From Bryobacterales bacterium (lineage in GTDB: Bacteria; Acidobacteriota; Terriglobia; Bryobacterales; Bryobacteraceae), in NCBI GenBank assembly GCA_019261985.1, contig JAFAQY010000114.1, forward strand, positions 1 to 64,000: DNA of 64,000 nucleotides, read 5' to 3'. Under the pieces are notes generated by a model that was not told the DNA's origin, searched no databases, and saw only the letters and a program-made list of their open reading frames with translations. A program made the translations under genes and the position numbers. Shown in pieces: positions 44,494-54,100 of this stretch. Within the stretch, counting starts at the first letter, position 1. Each line of letters starts with the position of its first letter.

Positions 44494-45391
44494 TTATGGC
44501 GTCGCGGCGGCTTGGCGGGCGAATTTGCTAAACCGACGCGTTAGGCTCCTAAAGCGTCCCTCGTGGCTTTTGACGTCGCCCGTGCTGCGGTTCAATCTGT
44601 CGTATTGCAGAAGCTCCTGATCAAGGTCCTCGTCATTCGGATCGGCGGTCGCCCGGGCTCGGTTTGCGCGACGCTCAGAATCAAGGCGGACTAGAAATTC
44701 GCGAATGAAGGGAAAGTCCCCGGTGGACCTGCTGCGAATGAACCAGTAGTAAACGGCGAAAACTCCGGCCGAGCTCAGCAGCTTGTCACCAGGCAGGAAA
44801 ATCTCGCTCATGCTGTCGAGAACGTCTACGACCTTACGGGCGGCGAGTTCGAGGCCCTTTGTGTCTCGGACGCTATCGGTCACAAACTGGTCAAGGCTCC
44901 CCTTTTTTGTTTCTTTTGTTGCGCCAGAGTACTCGAAGTATAAGAGCTTGGCCGCCGCGTTCAAATCCTGCCCGCGCGTCATGGTGAATGCAACGTTCTC
45001 AAGAAACAGGTCGTGTCTTGCTATTTGGCGGAAGAGCTGAGGGGCCGGCCCCGACATCGCATTGCGGATCTCTGCGCCGGTGAGCGGCTTGCTGGGGTTC
45101 AGCCGCACAAACAGTTCGTGAATCGGAACGTCACTTTTGCCAACGACCCGCATAGCTTCTGGCTGTGAAGCGGTGAATCTCCCCAAGTAAAATCGGCCAC
45201 GTAGATCTTGGGGACGTCGAATCCGTTCAATATGGAATCGATCAAATACTGCTTGTCGGTCACGGACCAAGGCGGCCTCGTCTTTGATATGGCGGGTCCA
45301 TATCAATTTTGTCTTGCCGGTTGCGCCACCACGTCAGCGTGTGGGGCTCCATCTGTTCAACCTTAAAATCTTTCTTTTGTATTTCTGCCAT
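44494..45391 (-). pseudogene. DUF262 (GmrSD-type) protein gene, frameshifted and internally deleted
   Basis: The start MAEIQKKDFKVEQMEPHTLT at 45391 leads to MDPPYQRRGRL, the N-terminal DUF262 signature. A shift near 45265 puts WSVTDKQYLIDSILNGFDVP and KIYVADFTWGDS in another frame. After a further shift and the loss of the region that should hold DGKQR, the third frame gives HELFVRLNPSKPLTGAEIRN and AARKVVDVLDSMSEIF to the end. DUF262 is the nucleotide-dependent, ParB-like part of modification-dependent nucleases such as GmrSD. This copy cannot be functional. It starts four bases after the FRG gene. Confidence 0.75.
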
Positions 45392-45395
45392 CGAA

Positions 45396-46234
45396 TTAAT
45401 ATTCGAACCCAAAATCTCGCTTGATGTCCTTGGACAGACCCTCAAGGTCCGGAAAAACGACGGATTCGGTAATACCATTCTTCAGAATGGATCTGCGCAT
45501 CGCAGGCAGCACATCGCGCCTGAGCATAACCTTTTGGAGGCATGAAGCTGGAAAAGGCTCCTGCTCGTAGGCGTCCTCCATGGCTTGGGTGCTCTGCCCG
45601 AAGATGACGAAGCAACCGCGCTGAGCGACGATTCGGGGACTGTTGTGAGCACCATAAATCGCGACCGGATGCACGTTCATGTCCGGAAACCGCGTAAGGG
45701 GCTTATAGCTCTGCAGGGCTTCTCTGATGGCATCAGAATGCCGCGATCGAAACGTCGCTGTCTCAACGCATGCCTATTCCAGGCGACCGGATCGAGTATC
45801 CACACAGCGGCATCGGAAGAAAATGTCAGCACCGGGTTGGCACCCGCCAGCTTGCCGGAAAAGGGGCTGGACATTATCGCAAAATATAAGCCGATCAGAG
45901 GGTTCTCCGTCCAGTCGAGTAGCCGCGTCGGGATTCCGTAATGCTGCATGAAGAAAAGATGGTCCCAGTTGTCGGCCAAGGCACGAGTCATAAATGGGAT
46001 GCTTCGCTGCTGGAATCGCATCATCAGGTTTCGCTCAAGCAATTCGAGGTCAACCACAGCATGTTCTCGGGCATGACGGTAAAGAGTGGGAAGCAGGTTA
46101 TATGTTGCCTTGCCCGCACCGCGGAACCATAACGGGCCCTCAGCGCGCTGGCGACGTTCGACTAGCCTGACAAAGTCCTGGAACGAATTTGGGCACATTT
46201 CAGGCACGGTGTGCGCTTGTGTATTGCTACTCAC
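45396..46234 (-). pseudogene. FRG-domain protein gene with a frameshift
   Basis: The frame 46234-45677 encodes the FRG core: PLWFRGAGKATYNLLPTLYR (the Phe-Arg-Gly motif), MQHYGIPTRLLDWTENPLIG and LYFAIM, AVWILDPVAWN. It ends 185 residues in. The frame ending at 45396 supplies the expected C-terminal part (VAIYGAHNSPRIVAQRGCFV, ILKNGITESVVFPDLEGLSK). It is open upstream to about 45720 and overlaps the first. One indel near 45720 would restore a protein of about 279 residues. FRG proteins are of unknown biochemical role and occur in accessory regions. Confidence 0.8.
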
Positions 46235-46539
46235 GTTTTTCAGGCCAGTTTAACATTGCCCCAAGCGGCAAGGGCAAGCAGGAATCGAAATCACTAAATC
46301 AACCGCGTTCTTCACCAGTGGAAATTTCGTACGTAATCGCTGACAATCTGCTTCAACTCGCATTCCAGTCAGCAGCGGTGAGCTGTCTAAAACAGAATTG
46401 CTCACAAATGTATTATGCCGCCCCAAGACATGATGAGGTGGAGGCTGGGCGGTTGAAACTCCAAGTGATACGAGTATTCCGGTTGTGGTGGGCGCAAAGG
46501 TCACTGGCGAAGCGATCTGCCGGGTGGATCCGGATATCA

Positions 46540-46840
46540 ACGCAGCGAATCGATTCAATGGCCGCGAAGTGCCTCAAATGCGTTCCGCTGCCTGCTGGCA
46601 CATCCGCCGAGACAGAATGTTTTTTCGGGACCGGCCTAGGTGCGCGGGATGGCCATATCAAAACCGTGCGCTCGTTCAAAGCGATACTTTCCAAAACGGA
46701 GTTGCGAACGCCCATGCTCACGATTTCCGCCATACCGCGGACACGGAAATCCTCGCGAAGGGTGGTGCCATCTTTGGGCGACTCGCCCCAGATCATTCGC
46801 AAGCACTACATAAATGATCGCGCGAATTTTAGACCCGGAC
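46540..46840 (+). pseudogene. Tyrosine recombinase (integrase) C-terminal remnant
   Basis: Three frame segments line up with the catalytic end of a tyrosine recombinase: CFFGTGLGARDGHIKTVRSF, then NAHAHDFRHTADTEILAKGG (the H-x-x-R box), then LGDSPQIIRKHY (the nucleophile Tyr). They lie in two alternating frames, so at least two indels are present. The N-terminal part is not recognisable. Its position 90 bases from the tRNA-Leu 3' end fits the integrase of the element that used this tRNA as attachment site. Confidence 0.65.
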
Positions 46841-46925
46841 GAAGGCGATTTTGGCTCAAGTTCATGGCGCGTACACGTATCCCGAAATTTAACGCGCGCA
46901 ACTCCGATTTTTGCAATACATCCGA

Positions 46926-47014
46926 TGGTGCTGGAGGTGGGGGTCGAACCCACATGACCAGTGAAGGTCGCGGGATTTTGAGTCCCGTGCGTCTGCCAGT
47001 TCCGCCACTCCAGC
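46926..47014 (-). tRNA. tRNA-Leu (anticodon CAA)
   Basis: The reverse complement gives an 89-base class II tRNA: acceptor GCTGGAG/CTCCAGC, anticodon stem CGGGA/TCCCG around CTCAAAA (anticodon CAA, reading UUG), a long variable arm, T-arm GTGGGTTCGACCCCCAC and encoded CCA. Its 3' end is the attachment site of the neighbouring island. Confidence 0.95.
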
Positions 47015-47173
47015 TAGATAACGTTGAAGGATCTGACGGTCACGATTATAGCAAGCACGTGCCGCTGCTCGGACGTGTGGGTTTGGACTTTTTCGCTGAC
47101 ATGAAAGGGTGAGTCAAGTCGACGGGCGATGAGCTACGAAGAGGTGATCGTACGCGAGGGGTTTTAAGGGGAA

Positions 47174-47196
47174 GGGGGTTGCGGCCGACAACCCCC
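47174..47196. terminator. Strong hairpin downstream of the small peptide gene
   Basis: GGGGGTTG and CAACCCCC form an eight-base-pair stem with a seven-base loop. It lies 54 bases beyond the stop of the minus-strand peptide gene and upstream of tRNA-Leu. A T-run is not clear on either side, so terminator function is only likely. Confidence 0.45.
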
Positions 47197-47249
47197 AAAA
47201 ACGAACTTTTCAATAATGCGCCCTTCCGGACGCGAATCGCTGGTCGTGA

Positions 47250-47393
47250 CTAGTGGGCCGCCATCACGATCGGAGCGGCATAATCATCGCAGGGCCAGCA
47301 GTCCGGCGTCGGGCCATCGGTCACGGCGACCACGATACCCAACAACGGAAGCGCGAACACGACGGTTCGCAGGCGCAGCAGCTTCTTAAGCAT
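47250..47393 (-). CDS. 47-residue secreted or membrane peptide
   Basis: The gene starts at the ATG at 47393 with GGAGGG about ten bases upstream and encodes MLKKLLRLRTVVFALPLLGI followed by VVAVTDGPTPDCWPCDD and a short tail. The basic start and hydrophobic stretch form a signal peptide or single membrane helix. The remaining 22 residues carry a CWPC pair that could form a disulfide or bind metal. An operator-like TTCTG-N4-CAGAA lies in its upstream region, as it does upstream of the neighbouring XRE gene. It could be a secreted signal or envelope peptide. No family is known to me. Confidence 0.55.
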   Translation of the reverse strand: MLKKLLRLRTVVFALPLLGIVVAVTDGPTPDCWPCDDYAAPIVMAAH

Positions 47394-47484
47394 TTGGTTC
47401 TAATCCCTCCCTGGAATCTGTCTTACTTCCTGACTGGGCCAGAATACGGGGATTTTGAGCTGGATTAGAACCTTAAAAGAACCT

Positions 47485-47500
47485 TTTCTGGAATCAGAAC
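47485..47500. promoter_or_regulatory. Operator-like inverted repeat upstream of the peptide gene
   Basis: TTTCTG-GAAT-CAGAAC fits the same TTCTG-N4-CAGAA pattern as 48437-48450. On the minus strand it is followed by two copies of AAGGTTCT, a word also present beside the other operator. It lies about 95 bases upstream of the peptide start. Confidence 0.5.
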
Positions 47501-47544
47501 ATCTTCGCAGAAAGTGTACCGTTTTGTTTCTCGGTAACCGGATG

Positions 47545-48378
47545 CTATTCAGTGCGATGCCGGCCGTGAAGAGCGTGTTCCAAACTCATCGCCACCTGGG
47601 TCACCTGGCCGATCACCTCGATCTCCGAAGGGTATTCGTAAGTTTCGGGATCGCACGAAGATGCCGGATGAGGCTGAAGCGTAAGCCGGCCGCCTCTGAG
47701 CGTGCACCACCGGCAGGCGTACCCATCGCGGTGCTCCAGGAAGTAGATCGGGCGCTCGAACTCGGTGCGCCAACCGGAAGAGCGAATACGCCGCGTGTCA
47801 TCGATCACGACCAGCGATCCCGGCGGGATGATGGGGAACATCGACCAATCGTCCGTGCCGATGAGTCCATATCGGCGGTTGCGCACGTCCATGTGTTTCA
47901 GGAGCATCAACGGAAGCTTGCCCCATCTTTGGATCATGCGGCTCAGAAAAACGGTCTTACCGAGGTCGATCCCTGGATCTAACGCGAGCGGAACCTGGAT
48001 TTCGCCCTCTTCCTTAGGCTGAAATCCGATAGGGTGCGTCCGGGCAAGGTGGACAAGAGCAGCGTCCGCCGCAAGCTCGCCAAGCGCAATTCCGTACCAG
48101 GAAAGCACTTCATTCAAATCCAAGCGGTAGATGGCGCATAGTGAGTAGAGCCGGTAAGTGCTCGGCATCGTGCCTTTGTTCTCGATGTCGGCCAGCCGGC
48201 TCAGCGCGACGGTGTACTCGTCATTTTCATGCGCGGCGGCAATCTTCGCGCTGGCCTCTTCCACGTCTCGGTACTTGAGGCCCAGGCGTTCGCGAACCTT
48301 CTTGAGTTTCTGTCCGGCTTCCTCCATGATGGAAGTTCGGGTAGCGGCGCTCGACCGGCTGGAGGTTGCAAAAGCCAT
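47545..48378 (-). CDS. XRE-family regulator with S24/LexA-like C-terminal domain
   Basis: This 277-residue protein has a helix-turn-helix at residues 18-95 (GQKLKKVRERLGLKYRDVEE, SRLADIENKGTMPSTYRLYS). The C-terminal half resembles peptidase S24: DDWSMFPIIPPGSLVVIDD holds the Ser-Met nucleophile position, followed by RPIYFLEHRDGYACRWC and EIEVIGQVTQV. The lysine expected in the partner strand is not evident, so self-cleavage is doubtful. A start at 48327 (MEEAGQKL) is an alternative. The promoter and operator directly upstream suggest autoregulation. Confidence 0.85.
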   Translation of the reverse strand: MAFATSSRSSAATRTSIMEEAGQKLKKVRERLGLKYRDVEEASAKIAAAHENDEYTVALSRLADIENKGTMPSTYRLYSLCAIYRLDLNEVLSWYGIALGELAADAALVHLARTHPIGFQPKEEGEIQVPLALDPGIDLGKTVFLSRMIQRWGKLPLMLLKHMDVRNRRYGLIGTDDWSMFPIIPPGSLVVIDDTRRIRSSGWRTEFERPIYFLEHRDGYACRWCTLRGGRLTLQPHPASSCDPETYEYPSEIEVIGQVTQVAMSLEHALHGRHRTE

Positions 48379-48398
48379 GAAAGCGAAAGCCGAAGTTA

Positions 48399-48428
48399 AT
48401 TATAGCTGTTCGAACGGGAGCTTTTCAA
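48399..48428 (-). promoter_or_regulatory. Sigma-70-like promoter of the XRE gene
   Basis: On the minus strand, TTGAAA (48428-48423) and TATAAT (48404-48399) are separated by 18 bases. The start codon at 48378 follows 20 bases after the -10 box, leaving a very short leader. Confidence 0.65.
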
Positions 48429-48434
48429 GGTTCT

Positions 48435-48452
48435 TGTTCTGATTTCAGAACA
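48435..48452. promoter_or_regulatory. Palindromic operator of the XRE regulator
   Basis: TGTTCTGATTTCAGAACA is a perfect eight-base inverted repeat around TT, placed just upstream of the -35 box. A protein bound here could repress or activate. The related site near 47490 suggests the peptide gene is in the same circuit. Confidence 0.65.
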
Positions 48453-48508
48453 GGGGATTCGATAATTGGTGCTTTTGGAACGGCCTGGAAACCGGGGATT
48501 CTGCTAGC

Positions 48509-49126
48509 GTGCGCTCCTCCCCAAATTTACGTCTAGTCGTTGCCGTCACGGGCGCGAGCGGCTCCATTTACGGCTGGCGATTACTCGAAAAGTTACAAGC
48601 ATGGGAGGGGATTGAAGTACATCTGGTTCTTTCGCGCTCCGGCGAGCGTACCGCGCATTTGGAGCTCGGGAAATCGGCGGCGGATTTTAAGGCCTTGGCC
48701 GATTGCTCCTATTCGCCCGAGGATATCGGATGCCGGCTCGCCAGCGGCTCGTTTCTAATGGCCGGAATGGTGATCGCGCCTTGCTCGATCCACACTATGT
48801 CCTCGATCGCGCATGGCATCAGTTCAAACCTGATTGTCCGCGCCGCGGACGTGACACTGAAAGAACACCGGAAGCTGGTGCTGATGGTCCGTGAATCGCC
48901 GTTCCACTTGGGGCATCTGCGCTCGATGACGGCGCTCGCCGAGATGGGCGCCATCGTCGCGCCCCCCGTTCCCGGCTTTTATCATCGTCCGGAGACGGTC
49001 GCCGACATCGTGGAGTACAGCGTGGACCGCGTGCTGGACCTTATCGGGCTCCCCTCGCCGGAAACTCGGCGGTGGGACGGACCCGCGCGGCCGGCCGCCG
49101 GAAGTCCTGCCAGGGGCTCCGAATGA
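48509..49126 (+). CDS. ubiX: Flavin prenyltransferase UbiX
   Basis: This 205-residue protein starts at a GTG. It attaches a dimethylallyl group to FMN to make the prenylated cofactor of UbiD-type decarboxylases. The flavin-binding start VVAVTGASGSIYGWRLLEKL, the middle segment GMVIAPCSIHTMSSIAHGIS, and LVLMVRESPFHLGHLRSMTA followed by PPVPGFYHRPETVADIVEY all fit the family. No ubiD is in the window. Its last codons overlap the pheA start (ATGA), so the two are co-translated. Confidence 0.95.
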   Translation: MRSSPNLRLVVAVTGASGSIYGWRLLEKLQAWEGIEVHLVLSRSGERTAHLELGKSAADFKALADCSYSPEDIGCRLASGSFLMAGMVIAPCSIHTMSSIAHGISSNLIVRAADVTLKEHRKLVLMVRESPFHLGHLRSMTALAEMGAIVAPPVPGFYHRPETVADIVEYSVDRVLDLIGLPSPETRRWDGPARPAAGSPARGSE

Positions 49127-49956
49127 AAGCCGCGTTTCAAGGCGAGTTGGGCGCGTTCAGCCAGGACGCCATCCGCCAGCTTTTAGGATCGAAAGCGCAG
49201 CCGGTCCCGTACCCGCAATTCGATGAGGTTTTCGACGCTCTTGCCCATGGCGACGTCAACGTCGCGGTGGCGCCCATCGAAAATACGCTGCATGGCTCGG
49301 TGCACAAAAATTACGACCTGATGTTGAAGCATGATTTCATCATCACCGCCGAGACGAATGTGCGCATTGTTCATAATCTGATCGCTCCGCCTGGCACGCG
49401 GTTTTCGCAAATTCGCAAAGTCTATTCGCACGAAGTGGCGCTTAATCAATGCCTGGAATTTTTCCGCCGCCACAAAAGCGTCGAGAACGTTCCGTTTTAT
49501 GACACCGCGGGCAGCGTAAAGATGGTTATGCGGGATCGGCCGCCGGGCGCCGCCGCGATCGCCTCGGAACTGGCGGCCAAAATTTACGGCGGCGAAATTC
49601 TCAGGCGCGAAATTGAGGACGATCGCCGAAACTACACGCGCTTTTTCCTGCTGGAGCGAAAAGGCGCGAAGCCGCGCAAGCCTCAGGGATCCGATCGCAA
49701 GCTGTGGAAAACATCGCTGGTGTTCTCCACGCGCAACGTCCCGGGCGCGCTGTTCCGGGCGTTAAGCGCGCTGGCGCTGCGCGATCTCAACCTGACCAAG
49801 CTCGAATCGAGGCCTCTTCGGGGCCGTCCCTGGGAATACATGTTTTACCTGGATCTTATCGGCCGGCAGGATGACGCGGTGGTCCGCAACGCCCTGGGAC
49901 ACTTGGGCGAGGTCGCCGATTTTTTGCGCGTGTTGGGCACCTATCGCGCTGCCTGA
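49123..49956 (+). CDS. pheA: Prephenate dehydratase
   Basis: This 277-residue protein converts prephenate to phenylpyruvate for phenylalanine synthesis. The catalytic domain starts MKAAFQGELGAFSQDAIRQL and has VNVAVAPIENTLHGSV, HEVALNQCLEFF and the Thr motif region RRNYTRFFLLER. The C-terminal ACT domain (TSLVFSTRNVPGALFRALSA, NLTKLESRPLRGRPWEYMFY) contains GALF and ESRP, the phenylalanine-sensing motifs, so feedback inhibition is likely. There is no chorismate mutase domain. It overlaps ubiX by four bases. Confidence 0.95.
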   Translation: MKAAFQGELGAFSQDAIRQLLGSKAQPVPYPQFDEVFDALAHGDVNVAVAPIENTLHGSVHKNYDLMLKHDFIITAETNVRIVHNLIAPPGTRFSQIRKVYSHEVALNQCLEFFRRHKSVENVPFYDTAGSVKMVMRDRPPGAAAIASELAAKIYGGEILRREIEDDRRNYTRFFLLERKGAKPRKPQGSDRKLWKTSLVFSTRNVPGALFRALSALALRDLNLTKLESRPLRGRPWEYMFYLDLIGRQDDAVVRNALGHLGEVADFLRVLGTYRAA

Positions 49957-50041
49957 AACTTAGTCTCCTGCCTCTCGGGACGGCTTAAGTACTGGGTAGC
50001 ACGGGCTGCCGGAAAATGGCGCCCCTTTTTCCTTCCACCTT

Positions 50042-50809
50042 TTATTTGCCCACCAGGTGCTTCAAGTCCTTCTCATTCTCGTCGCAGACGTACTCGATTA
50101 AATCTGTATCCGGATTCGCGGCAAGCTCAAGGTTTACGTTCCACGGCTTGGTATAGGCCTTGGGATCGTCGATCGTAATTTTCAAGTCGATGTGGCCCCA
50201 ATCCCGGCGGTGAAAGCGCTCTGTCAGGTGAAGCGCTTCCGTTCCCGGATGGCCGTTGTTGTCGAGCCAATTATTGTCAACGAAGCCTGACGACTCTACA
50301 ACCAGCGTGTCGCCGTCCCATTTGCCGATCGAATAGCCCATCCAGGTGGGGTTAGGATCTTTGGGCAGCGGCCGTCCATCCATGAAGATCTGCCGGTAAC
50401 TGTGCAGCGCTTCATACAGAATGACTATCATTCCGTTCGTGGTGTTCACGATTTTGAACGGATATGGCACTACGTTTTCGCGCGGCACGCCGGATAAAAC
50501 GCAATACGCCTGCGGATCTTCGCGGCTGAGCGTATCCAGGCGATGCTTATATAAAGTCTCCGCCCAGGGTTGAAACGATACCTCGCCGGGCTTTAGGTCT
50601 CTCGCGATGTTGCCGGTGTAGCCGGCGCGCGTGACCCAGACGCCGGAGAGATCGGGTTTACCATCCGGCTTTTTGGGCGCGGGCGCGGCGAGGTCTGGCT
50701 TTCCATTCGGCAGGCGAGGCACGCCGGGCTTGGGAAAATCGGTCCACTGGGCGAAAGCCGCCGTGGAAACGGTAAAGGCGAACACAATGGCAACGGTTGA
50801 GAGCTTCAT
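50042..50809 (-). CDS. Secreted single LSGIW-type domain protein
   Basis: This 255-residue protein has a signal peptide ending AFAQ. It has one copy of the domain seen at 8397 and 11437: DGKPDLSGVWVTRAGYTGNI, YCVLSGVPRENVVPYPFKIV, YRQIFMDGRPLPKDPNPTWM, GKWDGDTLVVESSGFVDNNW and an acidic end, LIEYVCDENEKDLKHLVG. A short duplicate of the leading motif (NGKPDLAAPAPKKPDGKPDL) precedes it. Function unknown. It is transcribed alone. Confidence 0.8.
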   Translation of the reverse strand: MKLSTVAIVFAFTVSTAAFAQWTDFPKPGVPRLPNGKPDLAAPAPKKPDGKPDLSGVWVTRAGYTGNIARDLKPGEVSFQPWAETLYKHRLDTLSREDPQAYCVLSGVPRENVVPYPFKIVNTTNGMIVILYEALHSYRQIFMDGRPLPKDPNPTWMGYSIGKWDGDTLVVESSGFVDNNWLDNNGHPGTEALHLTERFHRRDWGHIDLKITIDDPKAYTKPWNVNLELAANPDTDLIEYVCDENEKDLKHLVGK

Positions 50810-50866
50810 ACTGATCCCGATTACTCCATCGCTTAGTGTACGCTTCTAAACTCTCCCGCACCACAA

Positions 50867-51049
50867 GTGGGGCAGGATGCCATCCTGCGGCGGCTTGCCA
50901 AGCCGCTAGCGCCGCTTATTTCCTAACGTCCGACCGATTGGTTACCTGGAGTACCTTTCTGCAGGCCAGTTTCTAAGGCCCGCAAGCCAGTCCCTCGGCC
51001 GCCCAGCGCGATTGGCAATCGCGCGCCGGTTGCCAAACCGGGCCCACAA
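50867..51049. repeat. Palindromic intergenic mosaic repeat, long version
   Basis: gtggggcaggatgccatcct, cggcggcttgccaagccgct, a spacer of about 95 bases, gcgcgattggcaatcgcgcg and ccggttgccaaaccgggccc. It lies between the divergent LSGIW and histidine kinase genes. The spacer shows no gene. Confidence 0.7.
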
Positions 51050-51154
51050 ACAAGATTTGAAACATTAGGCCAACCACATGCCTCCAAATCAACGGGAGGG
51101 GTTTACCTCCAGGTTGGCGCACGTACTATGTTCAGACTGGTGCTACGTTGAAAG

Positions 51155-54100
51155 ATGGTAGGGAAACCGCAAACCACGCGGCGGCCTGAAGGCGAATTAA
51201 TGCTAGCGGCTGGTAGCGAAAGCCGGACGGATTTCCTGGTTGGCTCCGGCGAGATGGGCGCGTTGATCCGCGCCTTCGATTGGAGCCTGACCCCACTCGG
51301 CCCCATCGACTCATGGCCGCAGGTTCTCAAGACCTCCATCAGCCTTATCCTGAGCTCTCGCCATCCCATGTGGATTGGTTGGGGCCCGCGGATGACGTTT
51401 CTGTACAACGATGCGTATCTGCACGTTCTCGGCCCCGCTAAGCATCCCCACGCATTGGGCCGGCCGGCTTCCGAAGTTTGGTCGGAAATCTGGGATGTTT
51501 GCGGTCCGCTCGCCGACAAAGTGGTTAAAAGCGGCGAAGCGAGCTTCGTTGACGATGTGCGTCTGTTCATGGACCGGGGCGATTTCCTGGAAGAAACCTT
51601 CTATTCGTTCTCCTATAGCCCGATCCGCGATCATACAGGCAACGTCTGCGGACTCTTTTGCCCTTCTACCGACGTTACCCCAAAGGTCCTGAATGCGAGG
51701 CGCCTCGCTACGCTATCCGAGCTAGCAGCCAACGCTCTAGTTGAAAAGACCATCGCCACGGCCTGCGCTAGCGCGGCCCTCACGCTCGAAAAGAATCCCG
51801 ACGACATTCCGTTCGCCCTTCTTTATCTGGCGGACGAGACAGCGGGCCACGCTTCGCTGGAACAAGCCGTCGGCGCGTTCGGAACGGAAGTCCTCCAAAC
51901 CAACATCGTTGATCTCAACCGCATCTCCGCGTCAAGTCCGTGGCATATTGCCGAAGTCTTTCGCGCCGCGCACCGGCGCGTAATTCCGGTAGAGGCGCTG
52001 GAATGGCTGCCTCTCGGGGTAGCCAACAAACGAGTTGCGGAAGCCGTGGTCCTCCCGGTGACCTCTAGCGGCGAGCACCGCCCGTATGGCGTCCTGATTT
52101 GCGGAGTGAATCCGTGCCGCCGCTTGGATGCGGAATACACCACGTTCTTCGAGTTGGTGGCGGGCCAATTCGCCGCGGCCATCCAGAACGCCAGCGCAGC
52201 CGAGGAGGAGAAAAAACGCGCGGATGCGCTTGCCGAGCTGAACCGTGCCAAAACAGTTTTCTTCTCAAATGTCAGCCACGAGTTCCGCACGCCCCTCACC
52301 CTCATGCTTGGCCCTCTCGAGGCCCTGCTCGCGAAGGCGCCAGACCTGAATAGCGACGATCGCGAACAACTCTCGATCGCGCACCGTAATAGTCTGCGGC
52401 TTCTCAAGCTGGTGAACTCGTTGTTGGACTTTTCGCGTATTGAAGCGGGCCGCATCAAAGCCTGGTATACGCCGGTCGATCTTTCTGCGTTAACGGCGGA
52501 GCTTGCGTCCAATTTCCGCTCCGCGCTGGAAGCCGCGGGGTTGAAGTTCATCGTGGAGTGCCCGCCGCTGCGGAAGCCCGTTTACGTGGACCGCGAAATG
52601 TGGGAGAAGATTGTGCTGAATCTTCTCTCAAACGCGTTCAAATTCACCTTCAAAGGCAGCGTGACCGTGCGGATGGAAGCGGCGGATGATGCAGCCGTTC
52701 TGCACGTCTCCGATACCGGCATCGGCATTTCCGAGGCTGACCTGCCACGGCTGTTTGAGCGCTTTCACCGCATCGAAGGCGCCAGGGGCAGAACCTATGA
52801 AGGCACCGGTATCGGCCTCGCCCTCGTCCAAGAGCTCGTTAAATTGCATGGAGGCCATATTTCGATTTCGAGCCGCGTAGGCGAAGGCAGCACGTTTACC
52901 GTTTCGATTCCGTTCGGCAAACAGCATCTGCCAAAAGAGCAGGTGGGGCGCGGCGAAGCGCGCCCGATTTCCTTATCGCGGCTGGAAAGCTACACCGGGG
53001 AGGCGTTGACGTGGCTGGCTTCGAACAGCAACCCCGCAGTCGCCACCCAGTTGGGTGCGACGAGCAAAAAACGAGCATGCGTCCTTATCGCCGAGGACAA
53101 CGCCGACATGCGGGAGTATGCCTCCCGAATTCTTGCCGCTGATTCCGGATACGAAATCTTAACGGCGCCGGATGGCGAGAAAGCTCTTGAACTGATACGG
53201 CGGAATCCACCGGACTTGCTGATCGCCGATACGATGATGCCGGCGCTGGATGGCCTCGGTCTGCTTAAGGGCGTTCGCGCCGATCCCGCAACGCAAAGTT
53301 TGCCCGTAATCCTTTTATCGGCGCGCGCCGGCGAGGACGAGCGCGTCGAAGGCCTGGAAGCGGGAGCGGACGATTACCTGGTCAAACCGTTCGCCGCTAG
53401 CGAGCTTCGCGCGCGCGTTGGCACCCACATTCGTCTTGCGGCGCTCCGCCGCCAGGCGGCTGAACGCGAGGCGGCGCTTCGCGCGGACGCCGAAGCGCAG
53501 CGGGATCGTGCGATCAATATTCTCGAGAACATGTCGGATGGCTTCTTCGCGCTCGATCGCGATTGGCGTATAACCTACGCCAACGCCGAAGCGGAGCGGC
53601 TCACCGGTATGCGCCGCGAGGACATCGTCGGCAAGAGGCAATGGGAGCTTTTCGCGTACGCCGTGGGCACCCCCGCATACCAGGAACTTCAGCGGGCAGC
53701 CGCCCAGAGAGTGGCAGTCAACTTCGAGACCTACTACGAGCCGTGGAAACGCTGGTTGCATCTGAAGGCGCAACCTGCTTCCGAAGGCGGCATGTTCTTT
53801 TTTTTCGAAGACATCACCGAGCGCAAGCGAGCCCAGGAGGCAGTGCGCGAAAGCGAGGAAACTTTCCGGGCCATCGTCGAGACCACTCCCGAATGCGTCA
53901 AGCTCGTGGCCGCCGACGGCACCGTCCTGCACATGAATTCTTGGGGTTTGAAAATAGTCAGCGCGGAACATCCCGAGGATGTCATTGGGCATAGCGTCTA
54001 TCACCTGATCGCGCCCGAGTTTAAAGAAGCCTATCGCGCATTTAACGAAAAAATTTGTTCGGGGGAGCGCGGCTCGCTTGAATTCGAAATTGTGGACCTG

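Larger units (their letters stand above)
43952..46948. mobile_element. Decayed tRNA-Leu integrative island with FRG and DUF262 genes
   Basis: About 3 kb is bounded by a 22-base copy of the tRNA-Leu 3' end on the left and the tRNA gene on the right. Next to the tRNA is a broken tyrosine recombinase. The cargo, all on the minus strand and in order of transcription, is an FRG-domain gene, a DUF262 gene and a GNAT-like reading frame. Every one of these is frameshifted or truncated. The gene content suggests a former defence or stress cassette, but that is inference. Confidence 0.7.

Noticed and set aside
46189-47112. 307-residue plus-strand frame covering the tRNA-Leu
   Set aside because: It crosses the tRNA gene on the opposite strand. 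Only the central part (about 46540-46840) resembles a protein, and that belongs to the broken recombinase.
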